This document shows positions 10,090 to 20,294 of a stretch of DNA of 64,000 nt, one piece after another. The position numbers were made by a program, and so were the translations under genes. Source of the DNA: Chrysophaeum taylorii (taxonomy: Eukaryota > Sar > Pelagophyceae > Pelagomonadales > Pelagomonadaceae). The first letter of the stretch is position 1. Each line of letters opens with the position of its first letter. The stretch is taken from assembly GCA_029834535.1 (NCBI GenBank), contig JAQMWT010000546.1:233677-297676 (forward strand). The letters are read 5' to 3'. The notes under the pieces were generated by a model. That model did not search any database. It was not told the DNA's origin and saw only the letters and a program-made list of their open reading frames with translations.

Positions 10090-11560
10090 TTGGACGTTCC
10101 GCCAGATCCTGAGCGAGATCGGGAACCGAAGATTAAGAACGAGCTGAGTGTTCGTGTCAAAGGCGAGAGGATCAACGAAAGCCACCCGGAAGTGAGACTA
10201 AAATACGAGAAAAAGTTTGATGTGCCATGGAAAGATGCTCCGCGCGATGCTGAGGGGGCACCGCTGCCGCACACTCCTGAGCATGTCAAGGATAACGAAG
10301 CAATGAAAGTGAAAATTCCTATGAAAGAAGAAGTTGGCAAGGTTGTTCAGGAACTTGGAATTCCTGACAATCCGCACTTAGATGACGATGCAAAACTGAT
10401 GCCCGTCACTGTGTGCAATACTCTTGGGCTTTTTTTCGACCCGATTATGAGACCTGTGGACTCGCCTCCTGTGTCTCTACGATTCAAAGACGCGAATCCG
10501 CGACCGATTAAGATGACGCCCTACCGACTGACACCTGCGAAGGTCGATTGTCTCCGCAAGCAGATCAGCGAGTGGTGCCGGGATGGAGTGATTCGTCTGG
10601 CCGACTCACCTTGGGGCTTTCCTGTATTGATGCTTCCCAAGAAAGGAGCTGAGATTGGAACGTCAAACGCGTTCCGTGCCGCAGTTGACTTACGTCAGCT
10701 CAACGATCAATTGGTCAACGACAGTCGGCCGAACATTCGACAAGGTGATGCTTTAGCTTTTCTCGCCATGCGACGATGGCGGACATGCATTGATATTAGA
10801 TGGGGATACCACAACCTTCGTCTAGATCCGGCAGCGCAAGACGCTGTCATGATGGTTAGCCCACTTGGCGCTCATAGTGTCTTGAGATTACCTCTAGGTG
10901 TGAAGACGGCCGGAGCTCTTTTCTGCAAGCAAATGGCGAGCGACCTTTCGAAATGGATGTATCGAGACTTGGTTGCGTTTGTTGACGATATTATGATGGG
11001 ATCTGACGATCTTCATCGACATTTACAGTTTTGATCGAAATTATGTGTCATTTGGCACAGAGAGGGTACAGCGGTCGAACTGCGAAGTTCCACCTTCTCA
11101 AAGATGATATAGAATTTCTGGGGCACATTTCGACCCCAGAAGGCTTGAAGCCGAATCCGAAGACGCTGGAAGCACTGCAGAAGATGCCGATTCCAGGTAC
11201 TTTACCAAATACGTCCCCGAAGACTCAGATACGCTCTTTCATCGGCATGAGTAATTACTGCCGGCGATATGTGAAGGGCTACTTGAAGATAGTGGAACCG
11301 TTGAGACGATTATGCCTCGAAGGCGTAAAGTTAGAATGGACGCCCGAGTTGTCAAAAGGCTTGGGATACGACTATTGAAGCTTTGGTTGGTTCCCGAGGA
11401 GTCTACCACCCCGATTATGATCTGCCTTTTAAGATCCGTTCCGACGCTTCCAAGGATGGACTTGGAGCATATCTCTTCCAGATTGTCGAAGTTAAAGACG
11501 ATGCCGGAAGAGTAACTCGAGAAGAACGAGTAATTGAATACTGGAGTTGCTGGCAGATAT
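10090..11560 (+). pseudogene. Gypsy reverse transcriptase and start of RNase H
   Basis: The RT shows KMTPYRLTP, WGFPVLMLPKK, AAVDLRQLND, TCIDIRWGYHNLRL, LPLGVKTAGALFCKQM and the catalytic FVDDIMM (a YVDD variant). After a frameshift near 11,025 the thumb region continues with FHLLKDDIEFLGHIST and the conserved IRSFIGMSNYCRRY. After another shift near 11,375 the RNase H begins with FKIRSDASKDGLGAYL. The start at 10,090 is the first Met of the frame, but the polypeptide probably began further upstream. Confidence 0.9.
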
Positions 11561-13805
11561 CCTTTCTCTAGAGTACTTTCGAGCCTACATCGAAGGGCAC
11601 CGGACTGTATTGGAGACCGATCACCGAAACTTGACGTTTTTACGCAAGGCGACGCACTCGTCTGGGCAGCTTGCTCGTTGGGCGATGCGCCTCGCTAATT
11701 TTGACCCTGAATTTGGTTACAAGCCGGGAAAGTCACCGGGAGTGAGTATCCCTGACTGTCTCTCCCGCAATCCGATAGATCATGTCATCGAAACTGACGA
11801 GTTTGGAGAACCTTCGAACCACGCTTATTTGGTGTTCCAAGAGCTTCCCCGACCCGTTGATGACCGAGGAATTCCCGCCTCCGGCTGCCACTTCACAATG
11901 TCGTTCGTTACGACCGACCTGCCGGAGGACGAGGAAGAAGATCCTGAAAAGGATCCGACGAGAGTGGCTACGTCTCACGCTACGAGACAACGTCAGAAGA
12001 ACCGTGCGCGCGATGAGCCACAGGTCTTCAGGGACGCAGCCGCTTATAAGGATTATATCGATAAGATACCCGGCAAAATGACGCTCGCCTAGATCGCCCG
12101 TGAGGAAGAATCTGATGCTACTTGCGAGGATATTCGTCACCGAATGGCCCAAGTTCAGACGCCGCGACGTTCCCGAGCGAACGAACGATATGATGTTGTT
12201 AAAGACATTCTTTACCGCATTTCTGCTGATTTGCACCCGATGATTGTGGCCCCTGCTACGTTGCGCAAGCGCATTATTCGACTATACCATGACACTCCGG
12301 TTAACGGTGGTCATATGGGACGTCACAGTACTGTCCATGCTATCCAAGAACGATTTTGGTGGCCCCACATGTCAAACGAAGTCGGAGTCTTCATTACCGA
12401 GTGTTTAGTTTGCCAGAAGGCTCGTACACCTGAGCCGAAACGAGCTGGACTCTTGCAACAGCCTGTGTACGATGGTGATGGTGCTGTTCTATGCATGGAT
12501 TTAGTTGGACCCTTGTCCAGCGCTGGTCCTGAGACGTATCTTTTAGTATTTTTTGATGCGTTCTCGCACTTCTTGATATTAGATGTTTTGAACGACAAGG
12601 CTCTTGAATCTATTCTTGAGTCATTTGTCATTAACATCCTCCTCAAGGGCTACTTGCCCCGGATGATTCGTTCCGAGAACGGTAAAGAATTCGTGAACAA
12701 TTTGATGCGCGAGTATTGCCATCTCTTCAACACACGATATCAAACCACGATTCCTTATCATGCCCAGTCGAACCCGGCTGAGCGTGTAAACCGATTTATC
12801 AAGGCCTTCCTCCGTGCTTGCCTTCAGGGCCGGAACATCACAGATTGGCCCGACTTTGCCCATTATATTGCGTTTTGCTACAACCGCAAGTTTATTCCAG
12901 GCACGCAGATTTCTCCCTTTATGCTGCGCCTGAACCGTCAGCCAATGCTGCCAACTAACTACACGCTTATGGACTTTGATACGCGACTGTTACCTAAGAC
13001 TCGCTCTGATGCAGTCGCCGAAACTCGTGAACGATTGAAGTATTATACGAAGATCGTCCGCGAGGTTCGTGATAAAGCTTTAAAGAAGCAACGATTGGCC
13101 CACAACGCCGATCATGTCGATGTTGAATACAAGGAAAGGTCGCATGTTTTGCTTTACATTCCTTTCCTTCAGAACAAGCTTCGACCGGAATGGCGAGGAC
13201 CGTTTATTATCAAGGAACGCCTTTCCCCGGTCACCTATAGGATTGAGTCTCTCGACTCTCCGCCCGAAGAACGACGTGTTCATGTTAGTCAGATCACGCC
13301 TGTGATGGTACCTCCGATCGTTGATCAAACCATCCGCAAACCCGAAGAAACTTTCCGTGATAATTATCAGCACGGTAAGTTTGTTGTTTTCCGGATTCCT
13401 GACCGGAAGCTCTCTGATTGGCGCAAGAAGATTTATGTTGCCGAAGTTTACGAGCCGTACGATTACCAGGATGATCGTGTTGCTCTACATTTCTATTCTG
13501 ATTTGGGTCCGAACGATGATGTCGCTTATTTTAAGCCGACCTCTCATCTTTCGCACCGCAAACTCAAGCCCGAGTTAAAGGATGTTGACGGTCGTAGTTT
13601 CACCGACAAGTCCAAGATCTCATCCAGCACAACACCTTGTGTCACGGATTTCGCTCCGCACGAGACTGATGTGTTGATTCCCAAGTTTACTTACGCAGTG
13701 GTCGGGTTCCCGAACCGATCGTCACCCGCGTTTACAAGAAGATCCGTTCGCGAGATGCTCGTAAGGCGAGGCCGCGCTCCTCGCGCTAGCCGCTCGCTGG
13801 GGTAG
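11547..13805 (+). pseudogene. Gypsy RNase H end and integrase
   Basis: One frame runs from 11,547 to 13,805, broken only by TAG at 12,090-12,092. It starts with the RNase H C-terminus (TVLETDHRNLTFL, then SIPDCLSRNP). The integrase begins about 12,200 with an HHCC zinc motif (LYHDTPVNGGHMGRHST and CLVCQKA). The core has CMDLVGPL (first Asp), IRSENGKEFV (the second acidic residue is Glu where Asp is usual) and NPAERVNRF (Glu). The C-terminal end has RPEWRGPFIIKERL, the usual GPF..... motif, and no chromodomain that I can see. The Asp-to-Glu change in the catalytic triad and the stop suggest an inactive enzyme. Confidence 0.92.
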
Positions 13806-14299
13806 CTCGGATTCTTACCAGGGGAGTCCTGTAGCGGCAACTCCCGCCTCCTAAGGCTTACCCCTCTTCTAGGGCCTCCCTTATCAGGGGCACCCTACTC
13901 CGATCTGATGATGTCAGTTTTCTTTATGACATCATCTTCCTTTTCCGTGACATGCGTCACCCTGATTTCTGTGTTTCGATAATATCTTAATCACAAAGCA
14001 ACAGCCGATCCTCAAGTTGTGAGGACCAGCCACGGAAGTTGTTTGTGGTTGTGTGGCGAGAGAACGGCCTTCCTCGTCCAGTGACTCCATCAAGGGCACG
14101 GCCGCGAGCGGCGAGCCTAGATTCGAAGGCGCGCCAGGTAGGCATAATTTCCCATAACGCCACACCCCCCCCCCACGGTCCATCCATCGATCCACAATGT
14201 TAATAATTGGGAAACGTCAGTGGGTGAGTGAGGAAACTCTACCGGAACTATACTTTTTTTTTTTTAAAGAATGTATGTGCGAAACGGCCCGAAAAAAAG

Positions 14300-14400
14300 T
14301 GCGCTTTCAACGATACTCTCAACGAAAACCATCCTTCACCCGACATTCTTCAGCCGACATTCTTCACCCGTGCTTCACCCGTCCACGCTCTTCACCCAAA
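14300..14400 (+). repeat. Short tandem repeat built on ATTCTTCACCCG
   Basis: Several imperfect copies of CATTCTTCACCCGA and its variants lie upstream of the next open frame. No gene is recognised here. Confidence 0.5.
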
Positions 14401-14506
14401 CTCTGCCAAAAAGATAAAAAGATACAAATCCTGACGCATCGGAACGCGACGCGACTTCCGAAACCGAGCACTGTGAATTATGCGCCGCGCCCTCCTCCTC
14501 ATTATC

Positions 14507-15178
14507 ATGGCAACGACCGACGCGCCGTCCTCCTCCGCCGCCGACGCCTACAAAGACCTCGCCGACGACCAAATTCTCGCGCTCTGGCGCGATCGCAACG
14601 AACGATGCGAACCCTGTTCGGCCGAGGGATGCGACGCCTGCTGCCGGACCGGCCGCCGATTCTCGACGAAGCACGACGGCTACAGGTATGTCTACGGCCG
14701 CCAACGTCGAATCAACGCCGCGCGCCTCCTCCGGACCGCCGCGAACGACGCCGCGACGAACGCGCTTCCCGCGCCCGTCGGACAGACACGGACGGTCGAC
14801 GGTCCTCCAGAGCCTCGCGTCGTCCCGGCCGCGTCCGCTCCCGACGCGACCGCCGTCGACGACGCCGCCCGATCCCAGCAGGACGTCACCCTTCGTCGCA
14901 CATACGTCCGGCGGCAGCATGCGTACGACCTACGGGCGGGCCCGTCCTCTCTTTGCCTGCCCCACGACTCGGCGATGACCCCGACTAGGTCCCGCATACT
15001 TATCTCCGCCCGTCAGGCACATCCCTCCTACCCCAAAAAACCACTCCTTCACACCACACACACACACCCCTCTCAGCAGTCGACCTTTAAAGACAGACAG
15101 ACAAACAAACATCTGCCAATTAGTAGTAAAGATAATTTGAGGCGAAAGTTTGTAGTTCAAAGTTTTATGAGCGAGTAG
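14507..15178 (+). CDS. Hypothetical protein, C-terminal part overlaps a repeat
   Basis: An open frame of 223 codons from the Met at 14,507; an alternative Met at 14,480 adds nine hydrophobic residues. The first 100 residues have codon use like host genes and a cysteine cluster (CEPCSAEGCDACC) that could bind metal. From about 14,876 the DNA is a copy of a repeat also present at 18,959-19,345, so the C-terminal third of the frame is probably repeat sequence and not conserved protein. No family is recognised. It may be a host gene truncated by a mobile element or a chance frame. Confidence 0.3.
   Translation: MATTDAPSSSAADAYKDLADDQILALWRDRNERCEPCSAEGCDACCRTGRRFSTKHDGYRYVYGRQRRINAARLLRTAANDAATNALPAPVGQTRTVDGPPEPRVVPAASAPDATAVDDAARSQQDVTLRRTYVRRQHAYDLRAGPSSLCLPHDSAMTPTRSRILISARQAHPSYPKKPLLHTTHTHPSQQSTFKDRQTNKHLPISSKDNLRRKFVVQSFMSE
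14876..15140 (+). repeat. Dispersed repeat copy with GTCGACTGC box
   Basis: About 260 bp, closely similar to 18,959-19,345. Shared landmarks are GGACGTCACCCTTCGTCGC, GACCCCGACTAGGTCCCGC, the box GCAGTCGACCTTTAAA (15,076) and a CAGA/CAAA-rich tail ending near ATTAGTAGTAAAGA. Confidence 0.7.
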
Positions 15179-15422
15179 TAATAAATAAAAAGAAGACCCC
15201 ACCACGCAACAACAACCCGGGGGTCCAGCCAGTACAGTAATAATTGTCTCTTGAGGCATGTGCAGGTGGAGGTGGTGGTGGCACATTCATTAAAAAAAGG
15301 GTGTAGACGAGATCAAAGAGGAAGAGGAGGCCAGTGTGTGCGGCAGGTCTCGCACGCGGGTCCGGGGTTTTAAGGACCCTCACACATAGGGGGAGTGCGT
15401 TACAAAAAAGAGAAGCTCCCTT

Positions 15423-15905
15423 TTAGCTCAGGAGGCAATTTTGGTCCAGGTCGGCGTCGGGGGGTCCCGCCTTGTCGTCGCGCGCCAGCTGCACGTCATC
15501 GTTGAGGATAGCCACCCACTTCCGGGCGTCGGTCTCGTCGCGGGCAAGGAGGGTGTAGACGGAAGCACCGACGACGACGACGAACGAGTGGGGGTCGTCG
15601 TCATTGAGACTCACGGATGCAATGTTGCGGAGACTCACGGCGTTTAGCCGTTTTTCCTTCAAGTCAGTCTTGTAGACTGCGAGCATGACATCGGCCCGTT
15701 CGGCGTCGGGGGGTTCGACTTCCATCCAGCGAATCGCCCACTTGGTCTCCGTGTCGCTTTTGTTTGACTTTCGTTTGAGATACCCTCTGATCAGCTTGTA
15801 GCCTTCGTGGCGCGTGAAGGTTGGGGGATTGACTGGGGGCCACTCGGGTATCCCCACGCGATCGAAGACGGGTCCATCGTCGGGGAGGTAGCACAAGCAA
15901 TTCAT
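15423..15905 (-). CDS. PH-domain protein with CAAX-type C-terminus
   Basis: A 160-residue protein from the Met at 15,905. The frame stays open upstream to 16,085, but that part is Arg-rich and overlaps the divergent neighbour, so I prefer the internal Met. Residues about 38-150 have the pattern of a pleckstrin homology domain: GYLKRKSNKSDTETKWAIRW at the first strands and a final helix with the diagnostic Trp (ETDARKWVAIL). PH domains bind phosphoinositides or proteins at membranes. The protein ends NCLLS, a CAAX-like prenylation signal, and has an MNCLCY start with Cys residues that could be acylated. Membrane association is therefore likely but inferred. It diverges from the CBM25-like gene with 57 bp between start codons. 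Confidence 0.75.
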   Translation of the reverse strand: MNCLCYLPDDGPVFDRVGIPEWPPVNPPTFTRHEGYKLIRGYLKRKSNKSDTETKWAIRWMEVEPPDAERADVMLAVYKTDLKEKRLNAVSLRNIASVSLNDDDPHSFVVVVGASVYTLLARDETDARKWVAILNDDVQLARDDKAGPPDADLDQNCLLS

Positions 15906-15962
15906 CCGCGACCGCTCGAGAGAGGAAAAATCCGTTGCGGAATCCGTTGTTTGAAATTGAAG
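15906..15962. promoter_or_regulatory. Short shared divergent promoter interval
   Basis: Only 57 bp separate the start codons of the PH-domain gene (minus) and the CBM25-like gene (plus), so promoter elements must be shared or lie within coding sequence. No core motif is recognised. Confidence 0.35.
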
Positions 15963-16916
15963 ATGCGCCTCGCCTTCTTCGTTTCGCTGCTGCGATCCTC
16001 CTCCCCCCCTCCTCCGCCCGCGGCGGGGCGCGTCGACTGGGAGCCGGAATACGACGAGGTGCAGCAGCGCGGCCACCAGATCCATTTGAGGTACGAGCCC
16101 CCCTCCGCGAACTACTTCCGGGGGTCAAACCTCATGTGGTTCGGGGAGCTCCGATCCGAGTACGTTGTTGGGGATGAAGAGGTCGAGCTCGAGGAGTCAA
16201 ACGTGATATCCCAGCCCATCGTTGGGGGCCGCGTGACGATTCCCGTCCCAGCGTATTGCCAGAGCGTTGTCTTCGCGATCACCGACGGGGTAAGGTTCGA
16301 CACGAACGACGGCAGTTATTACAGGATTTCCCCCGAGTTTTTTGTGGAAGAGGTCAAGGGGAAGAAGGACGCCTCGGGCGAAGGGCCGATGCTGCGCATG
16401 TATCGCCGCGAACCGGACGGCTCGAAGACGGACGTAGCCGACGCCTCGGCCCGCGACGCGGCTTCGCTCGAACGCGAAGCGCGAGAAGCGATCATGCCCA
16501 CCACAACGGACGACGTGACTTCGGAAATCGTCGTGGAGCACCTCGCCGCCGCCGAAGAGGCCCAGCGCCTCGAGGTCAGCGTCACCGCCTCCGAGCAAGC
16601 CGCGTTCCAGCAGTCAAGGGCGCGAGCCAACGATCTCGGCGCGTCCCTCGGTCTATCTAACCTCCAGATCGGCGAGGTCCGCGCGGCCTTCGAGAAATAC
16701 AACACCGACCCAAAGAGCCCCGATGCCGCGGTCCCAAAACACAGCTTTCCTGACCTCCTCGCCGAACTCGGCTTCGACGAGGTCGTCGCCGACGGCCGCG
16801 ACCACCGCATCTGGGCCGACCACGTCGGGGACCACCAGGACCAAGTCGACCTCCTCGCCTGCCTCCGCATCTTTCATGCCCTCGACGAAGCCAACGAGGG
16901 TTTAGTTATCCTCTGA
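15963..16916 (+). CDS. Secreted protein with CBM25-like starch/glucan-binding domain
   Basis: 317 residues starting MRLAFFVSLL, a probable signal sequence or the first part of a bipartite plastid leader. The frame is open further upstream, but that part overlaps the neighbour and lacks a leader. Residues about 45-125 resemble a family 25 carbohydrate-binding module: an NLMWFGEL stretch, then VTIPVPAYCQSVVFAITDGV and FDTNDGSYYRI, matching the 'VPaya..v.FvFsdg...DNN.g.dY.i' pattern of starch-synthase-type modules. The C-terminal half is helix-rich with a spaced acidic motif (FEKYNTDP) that might be EF-hand-like. A degraded copy of its last 30 codons lies at about 24,944-25,023. The binding role is inferred from the module only. 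Confidence 0.6.
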   Translation: MRLAFFVSLLRSSSPPPPPAAGRVDWEPEYDEVQQRGHQIHLRYEPPSANYFRGSNLMWFGELRSEYVVGDEEVELEESNVISQPIVGGRVTIPVPAYCQSVVFAITDGVRFDTNDGSYYRISPEFFVEEVKGKKDASGEGPMLRMYRREPDGSKTDVADASARDAASLEREAREAIMPTTTDDVTSEIVVEHLAAAEEAQRLEVSVTASEQAAFQQSRARANDLGASLGLSNLQIGEVRAAFEKYNTDPKSPDAAVPKHSFPDLLAELGFDEVVADGRDHRIWADHVGDHQDQVDLLACLRIFHALDEANEGLVIL

Positions 16917-17529
16917 TTTTCTTCTGCCTACTAATATACACATCTTGTGCGGTCGGTCACCTGGCGTCTAGCTACACGAGCGAAAAACTCGACCGACCAT
17001 CGTAAACGCCGGTAACGCCGGTTGACTCTACGCAGGTTGTTTTGTTGAGGGGAAATATTATTGATCGGTCTTTTTGGACCCTTTGGACCTTCGTTGCCTC
17101 CGAGGACTCCTCCTCTCGGGCTGCCCGAAAAGGTACAAAAAAAAAGTAAGTAAGTAAGCAAGCAAGCAGCGAGGCACCCTCGGTCAAAACGATATATATT
17201 GCCGACCAACATGATTCGATGGCAAAATCTCTCGGAAGGAAGCGTGCCGATGGAGCCGCGCGAAGATCGAGCATGGGCCGTACTGGGCGTCTTTCTCGAT
17301 CTTCTTCTAGTGCTTGCCTAGTTCGCCAGCTCGCCACTAGTAGTTTTGTAAAAACCTTGACTCTACGCGCGGCAAGCGAGAGGGGCAAAGTAAAAAGCAA
17401 AGTTGAGTCAAGTCAAGTAAAATTGGGTTTTAGCATATATTCCTTTACTCTGTGAAATGGGTAAAATACATGAGTATGCCTTGCCCGTTTTTGTCAGGGT
17501 TTCAAGCTTTTTGCTAAAGTAATACAAAA
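16917..17529. other. Intergenic stretch without recognised gene
   Basis: Contains a run of AAGTAAGTAAGC-type repeats near 17,145 and short open frames on both strands (for example 17,219-17,455 plus and 17,400-16,972 minus). None shows a domain or a convincing start. Confidence 0.5.
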
Positions 17530-17878
17530 GTGTAGTAAGTTCACCTAGTCCCAATCTCTAACCCCAGTAAGTTCACCTTGGACCCAGTAAGCTCACCTGG
17601 TCAGTAAGTTCACCTAGTCCCAATCTCTAACCCCAGTATATTCAGCGTAAACCCACGCGTGCTCACATCCACTCTCCTTTGAGCTCGTCGCTCTCACCCC
17701 CGCCAATCTAAGCAGCTTTGATCCGCACACGCCGCGCACCTTTGAGTTTACTCTTTAAAAGCCCAGTAAGGTCACTTGGTCCCAGTAAGTTCACCTGGTC
17801 ACTGAGTTCACCTAGTCCCAATTTCCAACCCCAGTAAGTTCACCTGGTTCCAGTAAGTTCACTTACAGTGCGCGCGTA
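17530..17878 (-). repeat. AGTAAGTTCACCT repeat array beside helicase remnant, copy 1
   Basis: About ten imperfect copies of CAGTAAGTTCACCTGGTCC and variants, in two blocks split by about 130 bp of unique sequence. The whole arrangement recurs at 63,023-63,315 in the same position relative to the helicase remnant, so it belongs to the mobile element. Confidence 0.8.
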
Positions 17879-17879
17879 G

Positions 17880-18478
17880 ACGCCGGGAGGGGGCTTATCG
17901 GTATTGCGCAGCACGTGTGGGGTAGGGTGGAGTCGTCGACCCAGAAGAGGATATCCTAGGGGTTGCCGACTCGATAGAGAGCCACGTAGAGCTGGACGTG
18001 GCAAAAGACGGGCTTGGGCAAGAGGACGCCGACCTTGCGGGGCGTCTGCCCTTGGCTCTTGTTGATCGTTTGGCGTCGGCGGGCCTTAAGGGATGATGGT
18101 TCGAGAAACCTCGGTGACACGACACGATCGATCATGTATCTCGTACCGTTGCAGAGGCCGTGCGACGGGTCGAGGTTGCGAAGACCTTAAGCTCGCGCTC
18201 AAAGTCAGCATGCCGTTGGTTGTCAGGGAGTCGAAAACTCTACTGTAAAGAGCGAGGCGTCGTCTTCCGACCCAACCTAGTCTGCCGAAAAGAACTCCGA
18301 CGCCTCCTCTCCGGGAAAAAAAGGCCGCGGTCATGCGCGCGTTGTCAGCATCGACAGCATCGTTTCGACGGGGCGTGAGAATGGCGCGCTGAAAGAGCCG
18401 CCGCGGGTCGTGGAAATAGTCTGCGAGGTCGCCGTAGACGGCTTGGAGGATCAATGCCTGGCTCTCGGGCCTAACTGA
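17880..18478 (-). pseudogene. Pif1/Helitron-type helicase C-terminal remnant, copy 1
   Basis: Minus-strand reading across two or three frames gives ILQAVYGDLADYFHDP and ILTPRRNDAVDADNARM, matching the 'R.ILtprN..V..iN..m' segment of Pif1-like helicases. A segment equivalent to INKSQGQT (clear in the second copy near 63.5 kb) follows, then a C-terminal part with [11 protein letters not shown], corresponding to the helicase motif 'QLYVA.SRV'. Frame changes and stops make it nonfunctional. Such helicases occur in the host PIF1 family and in Helitron Rep-helicase proteins; two copies with the same flanking repeats favour a mobile element. Element ends were not determined. Confidence 0.72.
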
Positions 18479-18491
18479 TCCTTACCCTGAA

Positions 18492-18786
18492 CTAACTAAC
18501 TAACTAACTTCAGACCTCTTAGAGCATGGGAGCCAGGCCGGACCGACAGGAGCCAGGCCGGAATCACGGGCCTGTAGACGAGGAGCGCCGAAAGGTCGGT
18601 CGGCTGAGAGTGACCATCAAGCTTGTCGCCATGCGACGAGGAGACCGCGATGTGACTGACAACCAGCTCGTCGATAACCGTCCGTCTTCGCCCCCAGGCC
18701 ATACCCCGTCCCACTGCGAACGTTCCGGCTGCCAACCGGCCCGCCCGGGAGGCGAATAGGTGCCAACCTACGTCGGGAGGGCTGAT
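18492..18786 (-). mobile_element. SINE-like element copy 3 (full length)
   Basis: About 295 bp on the minus strand, inserted just upstream of the helicase remnant. The target duplication TCCTTACCCTGAA is at 18,479-18,491 and 18,787-18,799. The tail (left end on the plus strand) has four or five TTAG units. The 5' end matches copy 2. Confidence 0.88.
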
Positions 18787-18958
18787 TCCTTACCCTGAAT
18801 CGGGGGACAACAGCGGCTCGGCGATGACCCCGCCTAAAAACCGCATACTTATGTCCGCGAGTGGGGGATCGCCAACGCATTAGGCCGGGCTCGCTGTGCC
18901 CTCACCGCCCTCACCCATCTCGTCGCCTCGGGGAGCCCCACCCAGGCCACCCGATCCC

Positions 18959-19345
18959 CGCAGGACGTCACCCTTCGTCGCACATACGTCCGGCGGCAGC
19001 ATGCGTACGACGTACGGGCGGGGCCCGTCCTCTCTTCGCCTGCCTCACGACTCGGCGATGACCCCGACTAGGTCCCGCATACTTATCTACGCCCGTCAGG
19101 CAGATCCCTCCTGCCCCACTAAACAACCAACGTCCTTCATGCGCCACACACACACACCCCTCTTAGCAGTCGACCTTTAAAGACAAACAGACAAACAGAC
19201 AGACAGACAAACACCCCCCCCTCTTAGCAGTCGACCTTTAAAGGCAGACAACTTCATGCTCCCCACACACACCCCCCCCTCTTAGCAGTCGACATTTAAA
19301 GGCAGACAACCATCTACAGATTAGTAGTAAAGAAGAAGATTAAGC
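18959..19345 (+). repeat. Dispersed repeat with three GTCGACTGC boxes
   Basis: A second copy of the 14,876-15,140 repeat. Its 3' part is internally triplicated: GCAGTCGACCTTTAAA boxes at 19,166, 19,227 and 19,285, each with CA-rich and CAGA/CAAA-rich flanks. It ends at ATTAGTAGTAAAGAAG like the first copy. Confidence 0.7.
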
Positions 19346-20294
19346 TTTTCCGCGTGGGTCAAGGACGCGTCGATCGGCGCCGCGGAGTTTCGTAAACAAG
19401 CGCTGGTGAAAGCCTGCAGCCACTCCCTAGTTTCTTGTACAAGTCTAAATAAATGTCTGCTAACGACGTTTCAAAATTCCACGTTGGCGCCGATCCACGT
19501 TGGCGCCGATCGACGTGGCTCAACCCCCCCCACCCCGAAAGGCCAAACTCACGCGTTTCACCTAAAGCCCCACAAAAAAATGGACCTCAGCTCCGCTCTT
19601 TGTGGTCGACCTCTTCGCTTGTAGACGGGTCTCGACAAAGGTATTTGTGCCTCTTAATAATACCACCCCTCTCTTCGAAGCGATGCGGGGCGCCGGTGAA
19701 GGCCTAGGGGGCTGCTCGAACGGGAGGGTAGGACATCGGCGCCGAGGTACCAGAAGGTCCAGCCAAGGTTTTTTGCCGCGCGGCTTGGCGCGGGTTAGGG
19801 TGGGCGTGTGGAAGATCCCCGCGGCGGTATGTACTGAGGAGGAGCCCTCGACTTACGGGACGAGGGATCGAGCTCGGGTGGTGGCCAAGGTTGGTGTTGT
19901 TGTCGCCCGACGTCGACCTCAAGCTCCGGAATACGTGTGCGGCCACTTCGTCCTTGCGAGTGGTGACGCGCACGAGCAAGCCCATCTCCCGGAATATATC
20001 CGCGGCTTCTTTGCAGCAAGCAGTCGGTCCAGGATTCGAGGACGAACGCATACGTCGAGAGGTCGCTCGGGCCGCGAAACAGGCCAGTCCCCGCCAAACT
20101 GGAGCGCGCCAAACGAAACAAGATCCGGCGATCGTCGATGACGAGCTCGAGGTATGCCTCCTATTTGTTCCGCGGAGTCTTGACGTAGTGGCGCGTGCTT
20201 TTCTCGCCGGTTCGGCGTCGAGAGCTCGTCGCACGTGAAGTCGGCGAGCGCCGGAAATACGGCAGCCACCGAAAACAGAACTCTCGAGCGCATG

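Larger units (their letters stand above)
9960..13936 (+). mobile_element. Decayed Ty3/gypsy retrotransposon, pol region
   Basis: Plus-strand order RT, RNase H, integrase is the Ty3/gypsy arrangement. The pol frame is broken by shifts near 11,025, 11,375 and 11,560 and by an in-frame TAG at 12,090-12,092. No gag or protease could be recognised upstream, although a short open stretch precedes the RT from about 9960. Downstream of integrase (13,806-13,990) is noncoding sequence containing a perfect 10-bp inverted repeat with a 10-nt loop (13,907-13,916 and 13,927-13,936). I could not identify paired LTRs. Confidence 0.85.

Noticed and set aside
16197-16870. Minus-strand frames opposite the CBM25-like gene
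   Set aside because: Shadow frames in GC-rich coding sequence, without leader or domain.
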